A DNA stretch of 64,000 bases from Streptomyces sp. H39-S7 (GTDB lineage Bacteria; Actinomycetota; Actinomycetes; Streptomycetales; Streptomycetaceae), in the NCBI RefSeq assembly GCF_027158205.1, contig NZ_JAPVLU010000042.1, forward strand, positions 1 through 64,000, in the 5' to 3' direction. The notes under the pieces were generated by a model that was not told where the DNA came from, made no database searches, and was given only the letters and a program-made list of their open reading frames with translations. This document shows, in pieces, positions 56,438 to 63,833 of the stretch (the first letter of the stretch is position 1; every line of letters starts with the position of its first letter). Position numbers and translations under genes: made by a program.

Positions 56438-56892
56438 ATCTTGCTGAAGTCCCAGGAGGCCATCCGTTCCGGGGTGAGGCGGAGCCAGGCGTGGCGGCCG
56501 TCGTGCGGCATGGTGTCGAGCCCGAAGTTCTTGGCCGGGAAGAGCCGCTCGGGGGCCTCCAGTTCCGCGACCGGCTCGCCGGTGCGCGGCGCCTCGCCGA
56601 TGAACTCGACGGTTCCGGAGAGCTCGACGCCGCGCAGCTCCCCGTACTCGACCCCGTCGTCGACCACGACCGAGACGCGCGGATCACGCAGCAGGTCGGT
56701 CCAGCGCTGGCTGCGGACGATGGAGTAGAGCCACAGCGATGTGCCGTCCCAGGCGAACCACAGGGCGCCGACGTGGGGCCGGCCGTCCTTGGAGACGGTC
56801 GCCACGCGGCAGGTGCGCTGCTCCGCGAGGAAGGCGTCGACCTCGGGCGGGGTCATCATGATCCTGCGGCCCCGCCGCTGAATGACGGCCAT
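56434..56892 (-). CDS. PPOX-class F420-dependent enzyme family protein
   Basis: 152 residues of the split-barrel flavin/deazaflavin fold: MMTPPEVDAFLAEQRTCRVATVSKDGRPHVGALWFAWDGTSLWLYSIVRSQRWTDLLRDPRVSVVVDDG (in part). It probably binds F420. Divergent from the isochorismatase-fold gene, with two CTGAC-type palindromes in the shared promoter region, so both may belong to one regulon. Confidence 0.85.
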   Translation of the reverse strand: MAVIQRRGRRIMMTPPEVDAFLAEQRTCRVATVSKDGRPHVGALWFAWDGTSLWLYSIVRSQRWTDLLRDPRVSVVVDDGVEYGELRGVELSGTVEFIGEAPRTGEPVAELEAPERLFPAKNFGLDTMPHDGRHAWLRLTPERMASWDFSKI

Positions 56893-56913
56893 GAGTCGTA
56901 CACCTCCATTTGC

Positions 56914-57016
56914 CTGACTGTGTGTCAGAAATAATGGGGGACGGTGGCGCGGGCGTCCAGTGGCGGTGAGTGTGCCCTCGTGTGCCGCGTCCCTTCCTGG
57001 CTGACGGTTCGTCAGC
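56914..57016. promoter_or_regulatory. Two CTGAC-N5-GTCAG operators in a divergent promoter region
   Basis: CTGACTGTGTGTCAG (56,914-56,928) and CTGACGGTTCGTCAG (57,001-57,015; flanking bases extend the palindrome to GC) lie between the divergent PPOX (start 56,892) and isochorismatase-like (start 57,068) genes. They match the CTGATG-N3-CGTCAG pair at 24,700-24,731. Confidence 0.7.
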
Positions 57017-57067
57017 TACGGTCGCTCCGTCGTCATCCGTTGAGGTCCGTCGTACGAGGGGGCAGTC

Positions 57068-57721
57068 ATGGCGCCGAGCGACCGGCTGATGGAGCTGCTG
57101 GACCCGGCGGTCACCGCCGTACTGACCGTCGAGTGCCAGCGCGGCGTCGTGGGGCCGGACAGCGCGCTGCCGGAGCTCGCGGCCGAGACGCGGGACTCCG
57201 GGGCGCTGGGCAACGTGGCCCGGCTGGTCGGCGGCGCCCACGAGGTGGGCGCCGCCGTCCTGCACGCCATTGCCGAGCGCCGCCCGGACGGGCGCGGCGC
57301 CAACCACAACGCGCGGCTCTTCCGCGCCGCCGGGCGGCTGCCCGTGCAGCAGCTGACCGGCACGCCCGCGGTGCGGCTCGCCGAGGGGATACCGCTCGCC
57401 GACAGCGACCTGGTCGTCCGGCGGCTGCACGGCCTGTCGCCGATCGCCGGGACCGACGTGGACGCGCTGCTGCGCAACCTGGGCTGCCGCACCCTGATCG
57501 TCACCGGGGTCTCCGCGAACATCGCGATCCCCAATGCCGTCTTCGACGCCGTCAACCTGGGGTACCAGGTGGTGGTTCCCGCCGACGCCATCGCGGGAGT
57601 GCCCCGCGAGTACACCGAGGCCGTCGTCCGCCACACCCTCGCGCTCGTCTCCACGGTGAGTGCGACCGACGACATCCTGGCCTGCTGGAAGCGGCAGGGG
57701 CCGCACACCGGAAAGCCGTAG
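57068..57721 (+). CDS. Isochorismatase-fold hydrolase, cysteine missing
   Basis: 217 residues with the cysteine-hydrolase superfamily fold (AVLTVECQRGVVGPDS, HEVGAAVLHAIAERRPDGRG, CRTLIVTGVSANIAIPNAVFDAVNLGYQVVVPADAIAG). The position of the nucleophile Cys in nicotinamidases is Ala here (VSANIAIPN), as in isochorismatase-type members, so amide hydrolysis by thiol is excluded. The substrate is unknown. ATG 57,068 has a purine-rich gaggggg stretch upstream. Confidence 0.83.
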   Translation: MAPSDRLMELLDPAVTAVLTVECQRGVVGPDSALPELAAETRDSGALGNVARLVGGAHEVGAAVLHAIAERRPDGRGANHNARLFRAAGRLPVQQLTGTPAVRLAEGIPLADSDLVVRRLHGLSPIAGTDVDALLRNLGCRTLIVTGVSANIAIPNAVFDAVNLGYQVVVPADAIAGVPREYTEAVVRHTLALVSTVSATDDILACWKRQGPHTGKP

Positions 57722-57760
57722 CGACACGCGGCGTCTCCGGTGCGGCCCCGCCCGCGGCGG

Positions 57761-58252
57761 TCAGCCCAGCTGCAGCGAGCCGCCCGCGACGGTGACCTTG
57801 GCGGCGCCCAGCGGCTTGGTCGCGGGGCCGGCGCTGACACTGCCGTCCGCGATGCTGAACTTGCTGCCGTGGCAGGGGCAGTTGATGGTGCCGTCCGCCA
57901 CGTCACTGACCGCACAGCCCTGGTGGGTGCAGACCGCGGAGAACGCCTTGAAGTCACCGGCGGTCGGCTGGGTGACGACGACCTTCTTGTCCGCGAAGAT
58001 CTTTCCGCCGCCCACCGGGATGTCCGCGGTCTTGGCCAGTGCCTCGCCGCCGTCCGCGGCCGGGGCGGACGCGGCCGGCGCCGAGCTGTCGGCGGGTGCC
58101 GACGGCTGCGCCGGAGTCGTGCCCGCCGGGGTGTCGCCGGCCTTGTCCGATCCGCCGCACGCGGTCAGAGCGGCCATGAGACCCACGCCGCCCGCCGCGG
58201 CGACCATCGTGCGGCGGGTCGGAGCCGCGGGAATACCGGAGGTGTCGGTCAT
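57761..58252 (-). CDS. Rieske 2Fe-2S lipoprotein, Tat-exported
   Basis: 163 residues. A twin-arginine signal (RRTMVAAAGGVGLMAALTACGG) ends in a lipobox Cys. After a Ser/Ala/Pro linker comes the Rieske domain with CTHQGC and CPCHGSKF, the four iron ligands (two Cys, two His). It sits outside the membrane and passes electrons. It is transcribed alone, convergent with the isochorismatase-like gene. Confidence 0.92.
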   Translation of the reverse strand: MTDTSGIPAAPTRRTMVAAAGGVGLMAALTACGGSDKAGDTPAGTTPAQPSAPADSSAPAASAPAADGGEALAKTADIPVGGGKIFADKKVVVTQPTAGDFKAFSAVCTHQGCAVSDVADGTINCPCHGSKFSIADGSVSAGPATKPLGAAKVTVAGGSLQLG

Positions 58253-58491
58253 GAGGCACTTCCTGTCGGTAGATCGGTGGAGAGCCCGGGTGGCGGGGAG
58301 GAGCCACCCGGAGGGCGTGATGCCGCGCCCGCCCCGTCATACGCAGGGATCCCCCGATGCGTTCAAAGCGGCGAAGGAATTCCGGCTGATGGCTCAACCG
58401 GCCGGTGGCTCGACCCGCTGACGGCTCGACCTGCCGGCGGCTCCGCCGCCCGCCCAGTCCGCCGCCCCGCACCGCCAAGTAGCCTGGTGCG

Positions 58492-58608
58492 ATGCTCACA
58501 GAGGTAACTGGGATCCGGTACGTGACCCCCCTGCGCGAGGGCGGCTCGGTGCCGGGGGTGGTCGAGGCCGACGACCTCGGCACGTACGTCGTGAAGTTGT
58601 CCAGCTGA
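58492..58608 (+). pseudogene. N-terminal stub of a HipA-like kinase gene
   Basis: 38 codons, from MLTEVTGIRYVTPLREGGSV to EADDLGTYVVKLSS, resemble the start of a Streptomyces HipA-like / phosphatidylinositol-kinase-like gene, where the sequence should go on as a GAGQG-type loop. Here it stops abruptly at TGA and unrelated DNA follows. The break marks the left edge of decayed, probably acquired DNA. The family match is from memory. Confidence 0.5.
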
Positions 58609-58921
58609 CGGCTTTGACCTGAGGCGATGTCGCTGAACAGGGCTCTGGCCTGGGCGGATTCGTCTTTCTGGATCTTTCAGACTCGTGCCCGGATGTGCAG
58701 CTGATTCTCCCCACGCGCTCCCCAGGGCCGCTCGCACTCCCCAGATTCTCCCCAGAGAGACTGCCGCAGGAGCACCGCCTGTCCCGTCTGGCAATACGAG
58801 TGCGGGGCGTGCCGATTCGCATCGCGCAAGCGCCTCCATGCTGGGGCAGCGTCACGGTCACCTCCCCCCAGCTGCTCGAACACGTCGGCGTCGTCATGCT
58901 GTGGCCGGTACCCGCTGGACT
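58609..58921. other. Gap without a gene, TGGGGA repeats
   Basis: No sustained coding frame is seen. On the minus strand TGGGGA occurs four times between about 58,705 and 58,760. It may be debris of an integration or deletion next to the HipA-like stub. Confidence 0.35.
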
Positions 58922-59010
58922 CTGCCTCGCCCCCTCACGCGGGAAGACCCCACAGGAAGGGGGCGATGACGTCGGCAATGTCGGACCACCCCCGCTCGCG
59001 CGGGAAAACC
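58922..59010. repeat. Two degenerate CRISPR type I-E-like repeats, 61 bases apart
   Basis: 58,983-59,010 (GGACCACCCCCGCTCGCGCG then GGAAAACC) resembles the 28-base type I-E repeats of actinobacteria. A related sequence ends 61 bases earlier (58,922-58,949): 20 of 28 bases match, 17 of the last 20. The interval between them is 33 bases. No third copy is found at the next 61-base steps, and no cas gene is in the window, so this would be a decayed remnant. Confidence 0.35.
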
Positions 59011-59236
59011 GACAGCCGGAACGCCCCGAGCGCACTGCTCACTCATCCGGGCCGGATCGCATCCGGCGTCGGGGCGGCGGACATGGCGAGCTTGGGCCAA
59101 CTCAGCAGCTGGTCGACGGACGGCTCATCCCGGCCAAGGGAGTGTAACCAGCAGCAGCAACACCGGAGGCAGCGCCCTGCGCGTCAAATCGGGGCGAGTG
59201 GCGCACGGAGCGTTGGCTGGGGCCGCGGGGACGCGT

Positions 59237-59273
59237 CACGGGATCAGGGGCGTGTGGTGTCCCTGATCCCGTG
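59237..59273. terminator. Terminator hairpin of the chaplin gene
   Basis: A perfect 13-bp stem (CACGGGATCAGGG and its complement) with an 11-nt loop lies 53 bases after the chaplin stop. Confidence 0.75.
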
Positions 59274-59325
59274 CGGGCTGGCGTCCGGGTACCGGCGGCC
59301 CGGGTGAGAGGAGGTGGGGCGCTGG

Positions 59326-59682
59326 TCAGCGGTTGCTGTTGTCGTGGCCGGCCCACTCGCCCTCGTCGTCGCCCTGGTGGTCGTCTTTGTGGCCGCTGCT
59401 GTCGCCCTTGTGGTCGCTGTGGTCGGCCTTGTCGTTATCACTGCTGATGTTCTGGCAGGTGTTGCCGAACGCGGGGTTCAGCAGGCCGACGACGTTGATG
59501 GTGTTGCCGCACACGTTGATCGGTACGTGAACAGGGACCTGGATGAGGTTGCCGGACAGGACGCCGGGGGAGCCGATGGCGGCGCCCTGGGCGTCGGCGT
59601 CGGCAGCGGCGATGCCGGCGCCGGTGGCCAGGACGGCGCCGACGGCGGCGGTGATGGCGGCTGCCTGGGCAATACGGGACAT
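59326..59682 (-). CDS. Chaplin with a charged C-terminal tail
   Basis: 118 residues. A signal peptide (SRIAQAAAITAAVGAVLATGAGIAAA) precedes one chaplin domain: AQGAAIGSPGVLSGNLIQVPVHVPINVCGNTINVVGLLNPAFGNTC (in part), with the two cysteines of the family. Chaplins coat aerial hyphae as amphipathic fibrils. Unusually, about 40 more residues follow, rich in Asp, His, Lys and Ser (DHSDHKGDSSGHKDDHQGDD). ATG 59,682 follows AAGGAG. It is divergent from the small secreted protein gene. Confidence 0.9.
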   Translation of the reverse strand: MSRIAQAAAITAAVGAVLATGAGIAAADADAQGAAIGSPGVLSGNLIQVPVHVPINVCGNTINVVGLLNPAFGNTCQNISSDNDKADHSDHKGDSSGHKDDHQGDDEGEWAGHDNSNR

Positions 59683-60149
59683 CAAACGTCTCCTTGAAAG
59701 GGATGAGTCCGCCGCAGGGTCACGGCGTTGACCCCCCAACGCGCCCACTCGGCAGGGTGAATGACGGCAGCCCACGTGATGCCACCCGTGTCGTGGACCG
59801 CCGGCGGCTCGTTCCTGGGATGCGACATCGAGGTCCGGTCGGGCCTGGCGGGTTCACCCTTTTCCTGCCAGACGCGACCGCATCATCCGCAGCCCTGGCG
59901 GCACAGCTCCACGCCCACCTTCGGGATCTCGCAGAAGGCGTCGCCGGTGATGCCCGTATCGTCGGTGGCGTCCCGCTCGCGGGCGTGTACCCCGGGCAGC
60001 TGACCTGCGCGGTCGGCTCGCAGCGCCTCAGGGCGATGATTCGGCCACTTGCTGGACGCGCGGGCTCCGTGCGGCGTGTCCGGCGTGCGCCGCCGACCGC
60101 CGCTGGTGAAGTGACTCATGTCCTTGTCCTCCACTTCAGGGGAAAGATC
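59683..60149. other. 467-base divergent promoter region, no gene seen
   Basis: Separates the chaplin gene from the secreted repeat protein gene. It probably holds both promoters. Open frames cross it but have no family features or ribosome-binding site I trust. Confidence 0.4.
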
Positions 60150-60506
60150 ATGATGGGTTTCCGTAGGGCCATCGCGGCCACCGCCTTGGCTGCTGCCGCT
60201 GTGATGGCGGGCGCCGGCGCGGCTTCGGCCACCGAGCACTCCGACCACGGCAAGCACGGCAAGCACGATGCGATGGTCCGGCAGGCGTTGAACGCGCAGT
60301 GCAACGACGCGACCACCCAGTTCGGCGCGGTCAACTACAACCTGGGACCGGTGTGTATCGACTTCGACTCCGACAACGGTCAAGACCAGGGGAGGGGCCG
60401 GGCCATCGAGTCCGACCAGGACCTGAGGAACGCCGCGTGTAACTCGACCGTCACCCAGTTCGGCGCGGTCAACTACAACCTGGGACCGGTGTGTATCCGC
60501 TTCTGA
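60150..60506 (+). CDS. Small secreted protein with two repeats
   Basis: 118 residues. Signal peptide (FRRAIAATALAAAAVMAGAGAASA), then a His/Lys/Asp stretch (TEHSDHGKHGKHD), then two copies of a unit ending TQFGAVNYNLGPVCI with a Cys at each end of the unit (AQCNDATTQFG and AACNSTVTQFG). Each unit could form a disulphide-closed beta element. The charged stretch resembles the chaplin tail next door, so the pair may assemble together (inference). I know no named family. ATG 60,150 or 60,153 follows AGGGGAAAG. Confidence 0.75.
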   Translation: MMGFRRAIAATALAAAAVMAGAGAASATEHSDHGKHGKHDAMVRQALNAQCNDATTQFGAVNYNLGPVCIDFDSDNGQDQGRGRAIESDQDLRNAACNSTVTQFGAVNYNLGPVCIRF

Positions 60507-60521
60507 ACCGCCGCTGACCGA

Positions 60522-60569
60522 CCGGGGCCGCGCGCACAGTAACAGCCTCCCGTGCTGGCGCGGCCCCGG
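60522..60569 (+). terminator. Hairpin after the secreted protein gene
   Basis: A 12-bp stem (CCGGGGCCGCGC with its complement) closes a 24-base loop, 16 bases after the stop. Confidence 0.6.
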
Positions 60570-60815
60570 CCCCTGGGTACAACGTTGCCGTAGCGCCGGA
60601 TCGCCGTCGGTGACCAATCCCGAAGAGCTTCTCCGACGACGAAGCGCAGATACGCGTCGGCCGGCCGGTACACCTGTGGTTCTCCCGCGATCTGGTCGCC
60701 GATCTCGTCGTCCACGAATCCGCGCTGCAGGGCGTGACGTCTCCTGCCTGTCGGGCTCGGAAAGTCTTCGCTGCAGCTGGCAGCGGTGGGGGAAGCTCGG
60801 TGACACCATGCCGAC
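60570..60815 (-). other. Short coding-like fragment without start or end
   Basis: On the minus strand, about 60,590-60,740, one frame encodes FVDDEIGDQIAGEPQVYRPADAYLRFVV and EALRDWSPTAIRRYG. It looks like the tail of a lost gene. I do not recognise it. Confidence 0.3.
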
Positions 60816-61209
60816 GTGATCATTTCGCTGCTGTACAAGGTGGCCCGCAAGCTGCTTTCCGTCCCCGGGGTGCTGCTGCGACGCGACACCGCGAGAGGCG
60901 CCGAGCTGCTCGCGCTGCGGCCCGAGAACGCGGTCCCGCGCCGCTGGCTCGCCGGCCCGGTCCGCTACGAGCCGGGGGACCGGTTCTGGCTGGCGGCGCT
61001 GTCCAGACTGATACCCCGTCACCGCTGGCTCGAGGTCCTTCCGGTCACGCCCGGCACGCTGCCAGCCTGGCACCGCCGGTTCATCTCCGCGAAGTGGGAC
61101 CACAGCCCGGCGTGCTCGTGCCGGGCGACCGCCGACCAGGGCGGCACTCAAGAAGCTGATCCTGCAACTGGCCCGGGAAAACGCAAGGTGGGGCTACCTG
61201 CGGGCGTAG
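60816..61209 (+). pseudogene. Frameshifted remnant of an integrase-core transposase gene
   Basis: The N-terminal part (MIISLLYKVARKLLSVPGVLLRRD, RPENAVPRRWLAGPVRYEPGDRFWLAALSRLIPRHRW, TPGTLPAWHRRFISAKWD) matches the start of an abundant Streptomyces IS transposase. After about 61,095 the frame is lost; it resumes in another frame (ALKKLILQLARENARWGYLRA, 61,144-61,209) and stops. The DDE catalytic part is absent. Confidence 0.8.
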
Positions 61210-61228
61210 TTGGCCGGTGCTGTGGTGG

Positions 61229-62161
61229 TCAGTGGGCGTGGGCGAGTTCCAGGAATTGGTGGAGGTCGTGGACGGCCTCCAGGGCGCACAGCCCGCTGGC
61301 TGCCAACAGCATGCTGGCGGCCAGGAGGAGCACGGGCGGGCTGTGGGGCGGTGGTGAGAGGAGGGCTGCGACGCGGCGGGGCACGGGGCCTGGGGTGGCG
61401 GGGCGGCCGAGTATGCCGAGGGCGGCCGGGGGGATGCGCCGGCGGGCGCGGGTGCGTTTGGTGGCGACGGCTGCTTTGGCGACGGTCTCGGCGACGGCGC
61501 GGCGGTTGCCGGTGTGCTGGGCGGCGTGTTCGTCGGCCCAGCGTTCGACGGTGTAGGCGACGGCGCCGGCCAGTGGGCGCAGCAGCGGGTTCGCCGCGGC
61601 GGCGAGCTGGCTGAGGGAGATGAACGCGTAGTGGTGGTGGTCGAGGTGGGCGTGTTCGTGGGCGAGGAGGATCTGTTGGCCTGCGGGGTCGAGGGCGTCG
61701 AGCATGCCGTGGGAGATGACAATGCGGCCGGGCAGGCCCGGCATGGTATAGGCGTCGGCGCTGTCGTCGTCGGTGACGACGACCGGGTCCGGTCCGGGGA
61801 GGCAGGCGGCTTCCAGAGCGGCGGACCACAGTGCTCCGGTTCTGCGGGTGGTGAGGCGGACCGTGGCGATGGCGGCCAGCGTGAGCAAGATGGCGCCGGC
61901 GAGGGCGGCGGGCCATGCGGCCGGGTCCTCGCGGGCGATCACGTCGGGTGAATAGTCCTTGAGAGCGGCCACGAGCGGGATGCGTACCAGGCCGGACAGG
62001 GCGAGCAGGCCCAGGACCAGGGTGCTGGAGGTCGCCAGTACCAGAGCGGCGATGGTCATCAGCCAGGTCGCCAGTCGCGGTTCGAGGCGGCGCGAGAGCG
62101 GACCGGCGGCCAGGGCGGCCAGTACGGGGAAGAGCAGCGGCAGATAGACGGCTAGATGCAT
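61229..62161 (-). CDS. M56 family (BlaR1/MecR1-like) membrane metalloprotease
   Basis: 310 residues. Hydrophobic helices at both ends and in the first 120 residues surround a gluzincin motif AHEHAHLDHHHYAF (HExxH); a downstream ERWADEHAAQHTGN supplies the third ligand. It lacks the C-terminal penicillin-sensing domain of BlaR1. It should cut the BlaI-like repressor encoded 15 bases upstream when a wall signal arrives (inference). Confidence 0.87.
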   Translation of the reverse strand: MHLAVYLPLLFPVLAALAAGPLSRRLEPRLATWLMTIAALVLATSSTLVLGLLALSGLVRIPLVAALKDYSPDVIAREDPAAWPAALAGAILLTLAAIATVRLTTRRTGALWSAALEAACLPGPDPVVVTDDDSADAYTMPGLPGRIVISHGMLDALDPAGQQILLAHEHAHLDHHHYAFISLSQLAAAANPLLRPLAGAVAYTVERWADEHAAQHTGNRRAVAETVAKAAVATKRTRARRRIPPAALGILGRPATPGPVPRRVAALLSPPPHSPPVLLLAASMLLAASGLCALEAVHDLHQFLELAHAH

Positions 62162-62176
62162 CGCGGCGGAGGCCCT

Positions 62177-62563
62177 CTACTCGTGGGTGCCGAGCAGCCG
62201 GCGCAGGAGGTTTTCGTCGTCGTCGGAGAGCTCGTCGACGAAGCGGGTCAGGACCGTTTGTCGGTCTTTCCCGCCGTCCATGACCTGGTGCATGTGCTTG
62301 GCGGTCAGTCCGGGCTCGTCCGTGACGGGTGAGTAGGCGTAGCTGCGGCCCTGCGGTCTGCGTTGCAGTACGCCGCGGGTGTGCAGGCGCGCCAGGGTGG
62401 TGGCCACCGTGGTGTGGGCGAGCGGTGCGCTCAGACGGGCCGCCACGTCGCCGGGCGTCAGGGCCGTACCGGTGCTCTGCAGCAGTGACAGGATTTCGCT
62501 TTCCAGCGACCCGTTGGCCCGGCGTCTGCTGCCGGGGCCTGGCAGTGGTTCGTGAGCGCCCAC
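62177..62563 (-). CDS. BlaI/MecI/CopY family repressor
   Basis: 128 residues. A winged helix (LESEILSLLQSTGTALTPGDVAARLSAPLAHTTVATTLARLHTRGVLQRRPQGRSYAYSP in part) and a C-terminal dimer helix (FVDELSDDDENLLRRLL) fit the family. It forms an operon with the M56 protease gene. A perfect 28-bp palindrome lies 37 bases upstream of its start. Confidence 0.9.
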   Translation of the reverse strand: MGAHEPLPGPGSRRRANGSLESEILSLLQSTGTALTPGDVAARLSAPLAHTTVATTLARLHTRGVLQRRPQGRSYAYSPVTDEPGLTAKHMHQVMDGGKDRQTVLTRFVDELSDDDENLLRRLLGTHE

Positions 62564-62599
62564 GGTCCCGCTCCCCTCGTGCGTCGTCTACAGTCACTC

Positions 62600-62627
62600 G
62601 TAACTTCTATTCGCGAATAGAAGTTAC
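62600..62627. promoter_or_regulatory. Perfect 28-bp palindrome, BlaI-type operator
   Basis: The half-site GTAACTTCTATTCG runs directly into its reverse complement. It is strikingly AT-rich for this genome and lies between the divergent blaI-like and PAP2 genes, so the repressor probably controls both. Confidence 0.85.
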
Positions 62628-62695
62628 GCTGTCCGACCAGTTTCCCATGCCGTCCGCCCCTCTGGCCGGACCGGCCCGTGCCGACAGGATGCCTG

Positions 62696-63394
62696 ATGTC
62701 ACCTTCCGACGTGGATGGTCCTCGCTTCGTGGGCGTGTGGCGTCTGCCGGCCGGGCTGGTGCTGGTGTGCGGGTCGCTGCTGGCGGCGCTGGTGGCCGCC
62801 ACCGCAACGGCGCACGGCGGACCGTTCGCCGTGGACAGCACGGTGCACGCCTGGGTGCTGGGCCACCGCCCGCCATGGGTGCGCGGCCTCGCGGTGGGCG
62901 TCACGGTGACGGGCAGCGGAGCACCCGCGTATGTGCTGGCCGCGCTGGCCGGTGCGCTCGCCGCCCGAAGAGGCTGGTCGCGCGGGGGTCTGCTGGGGGT
63001 GGTGGCGCTTGCTTCCGCGCAGGTGCCGCGCATCGTCCTGGCTTCCGCGCTGGCCCGGCCCCGGCCGCCGATGGCGGACTGGGCCTGGTCGGCGAACGGC
63101 TGGGCCATGCCGTCCGGGCACACCGCGACATCGATGGTCGTCGCTGTCCTGCTCACCGTCGCCGCGCATCGCCGGGCTCACACGCGCCTGCGGCCCGCCC
63201 TGCTCGCTCTGCCGGGGACGTGGGCGGCGGCGGTGGGCGTCAGCCGGGTCGTCCTCGGCGTGCACTGGCCGACCGATGTGCTGGCCGGGTGGCTGCTGGC
63301 GGCCTGCTGGGCGGGGCTGGCCGCACTGGTGGTTGTTCTGCCCAGGCGCCGGAAGACCGGTGCCGTCGCTTCGATGGAAAGGCAGCGCCCGTGA
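62696..63394 (+). CDS. PAP2 family phosphatase
   Basis: 232 residues, about six membrane helices. The three PAP2 motifs are present: ASALARPRPP, AMPSGHTATS and GVSRVVLGVHWPTDVLAG. It removes phosphate from phosphatidate or undecaprenyl pyrophosphate. ATG 62,696 follows AGGA; a GTG at 62,678 is possible. The stop overlaps the start of the uppP remnant (GTGA), so the two were coupled before the latter broke. Confidence 0.88.
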   Translation: MSPSDVDGPRFVGVWRLPAGLVLVCGSLLAALVAATATAHGGPFAVDSTVHAWVLGHRPPWVRGLAVGVTVTGSGAPAYVLAALAGALAARRGWSRGGLLGVVALASAQVPRIVLASALARPRPPMADWAWSANGWAMPSGHTATSMVVAVLLTVAAHRRAHTRLRPALLALPGTWAAAVGVSRVVLGVHWPTDVLAGWLLAACWAGLAALVVVLPRRRKTGAVASMERQRP

Positions 63395-63791
63395 GCGCGA
63401 TCAGTATCGGACAGGCCGTGATCCTGGGCGTGGTCGAGGGAGTGACGGAGTTCCTCTGCTCTTCCCCTGCTTCTCCCGCTCGGGCGCCACCATGTCCAGC
63501 GGCCTCATCCTCGACCTGCACCGCGTCACCGCCACCCGCCTGTCCTTCTTCCTCGGCATCTCCGCCCTGACCGGGGCCGGCCTGTACGAGCTGAAGGACG
63601 CGGTCGGGGCCGGAGCGGGCGCCACCCCGCTTATCGTCGGCACCGTGGTCTCGTTCGTCGTCGCCTACGCCTCGATCGCCTGGCTGCTGAAGTTCGTCGC
63701 CAAGCACACCTTCAATGCGTTCGTCATCTACCGGATCATCATCGGCGCCCTGCTGTTCGCCCTGCTGGGCAGCGGCACGCTGATCGCCTGA
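63391..63791 (+). pseudogene. uppP: Undecaprenyl-diphosphatase gene with internal deletion
   Basis: The N-terminal SAISIGQAVILGVVEGVTEFL is joined at about 63,455 to a late part in another frame (FSRSGATMSSGLILDLHRVTATRLSFFLGI through LLGSGTLIA). About 130 residues of the middle are missing, including the first conserved acidic region, and the frame changes at the join. The protein would not be functional. Confidence 0.88.
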
Positions 63792-63833
63792 CGCGGCACA
63801 GCCTGCATCGCCGCCTCGCAGTTGTCGTATCGG

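Noticed and set aside
59044-59071. Third CRISPR-like repeat one period further on
   Set aside because: No meaningful match to the other two repeats.
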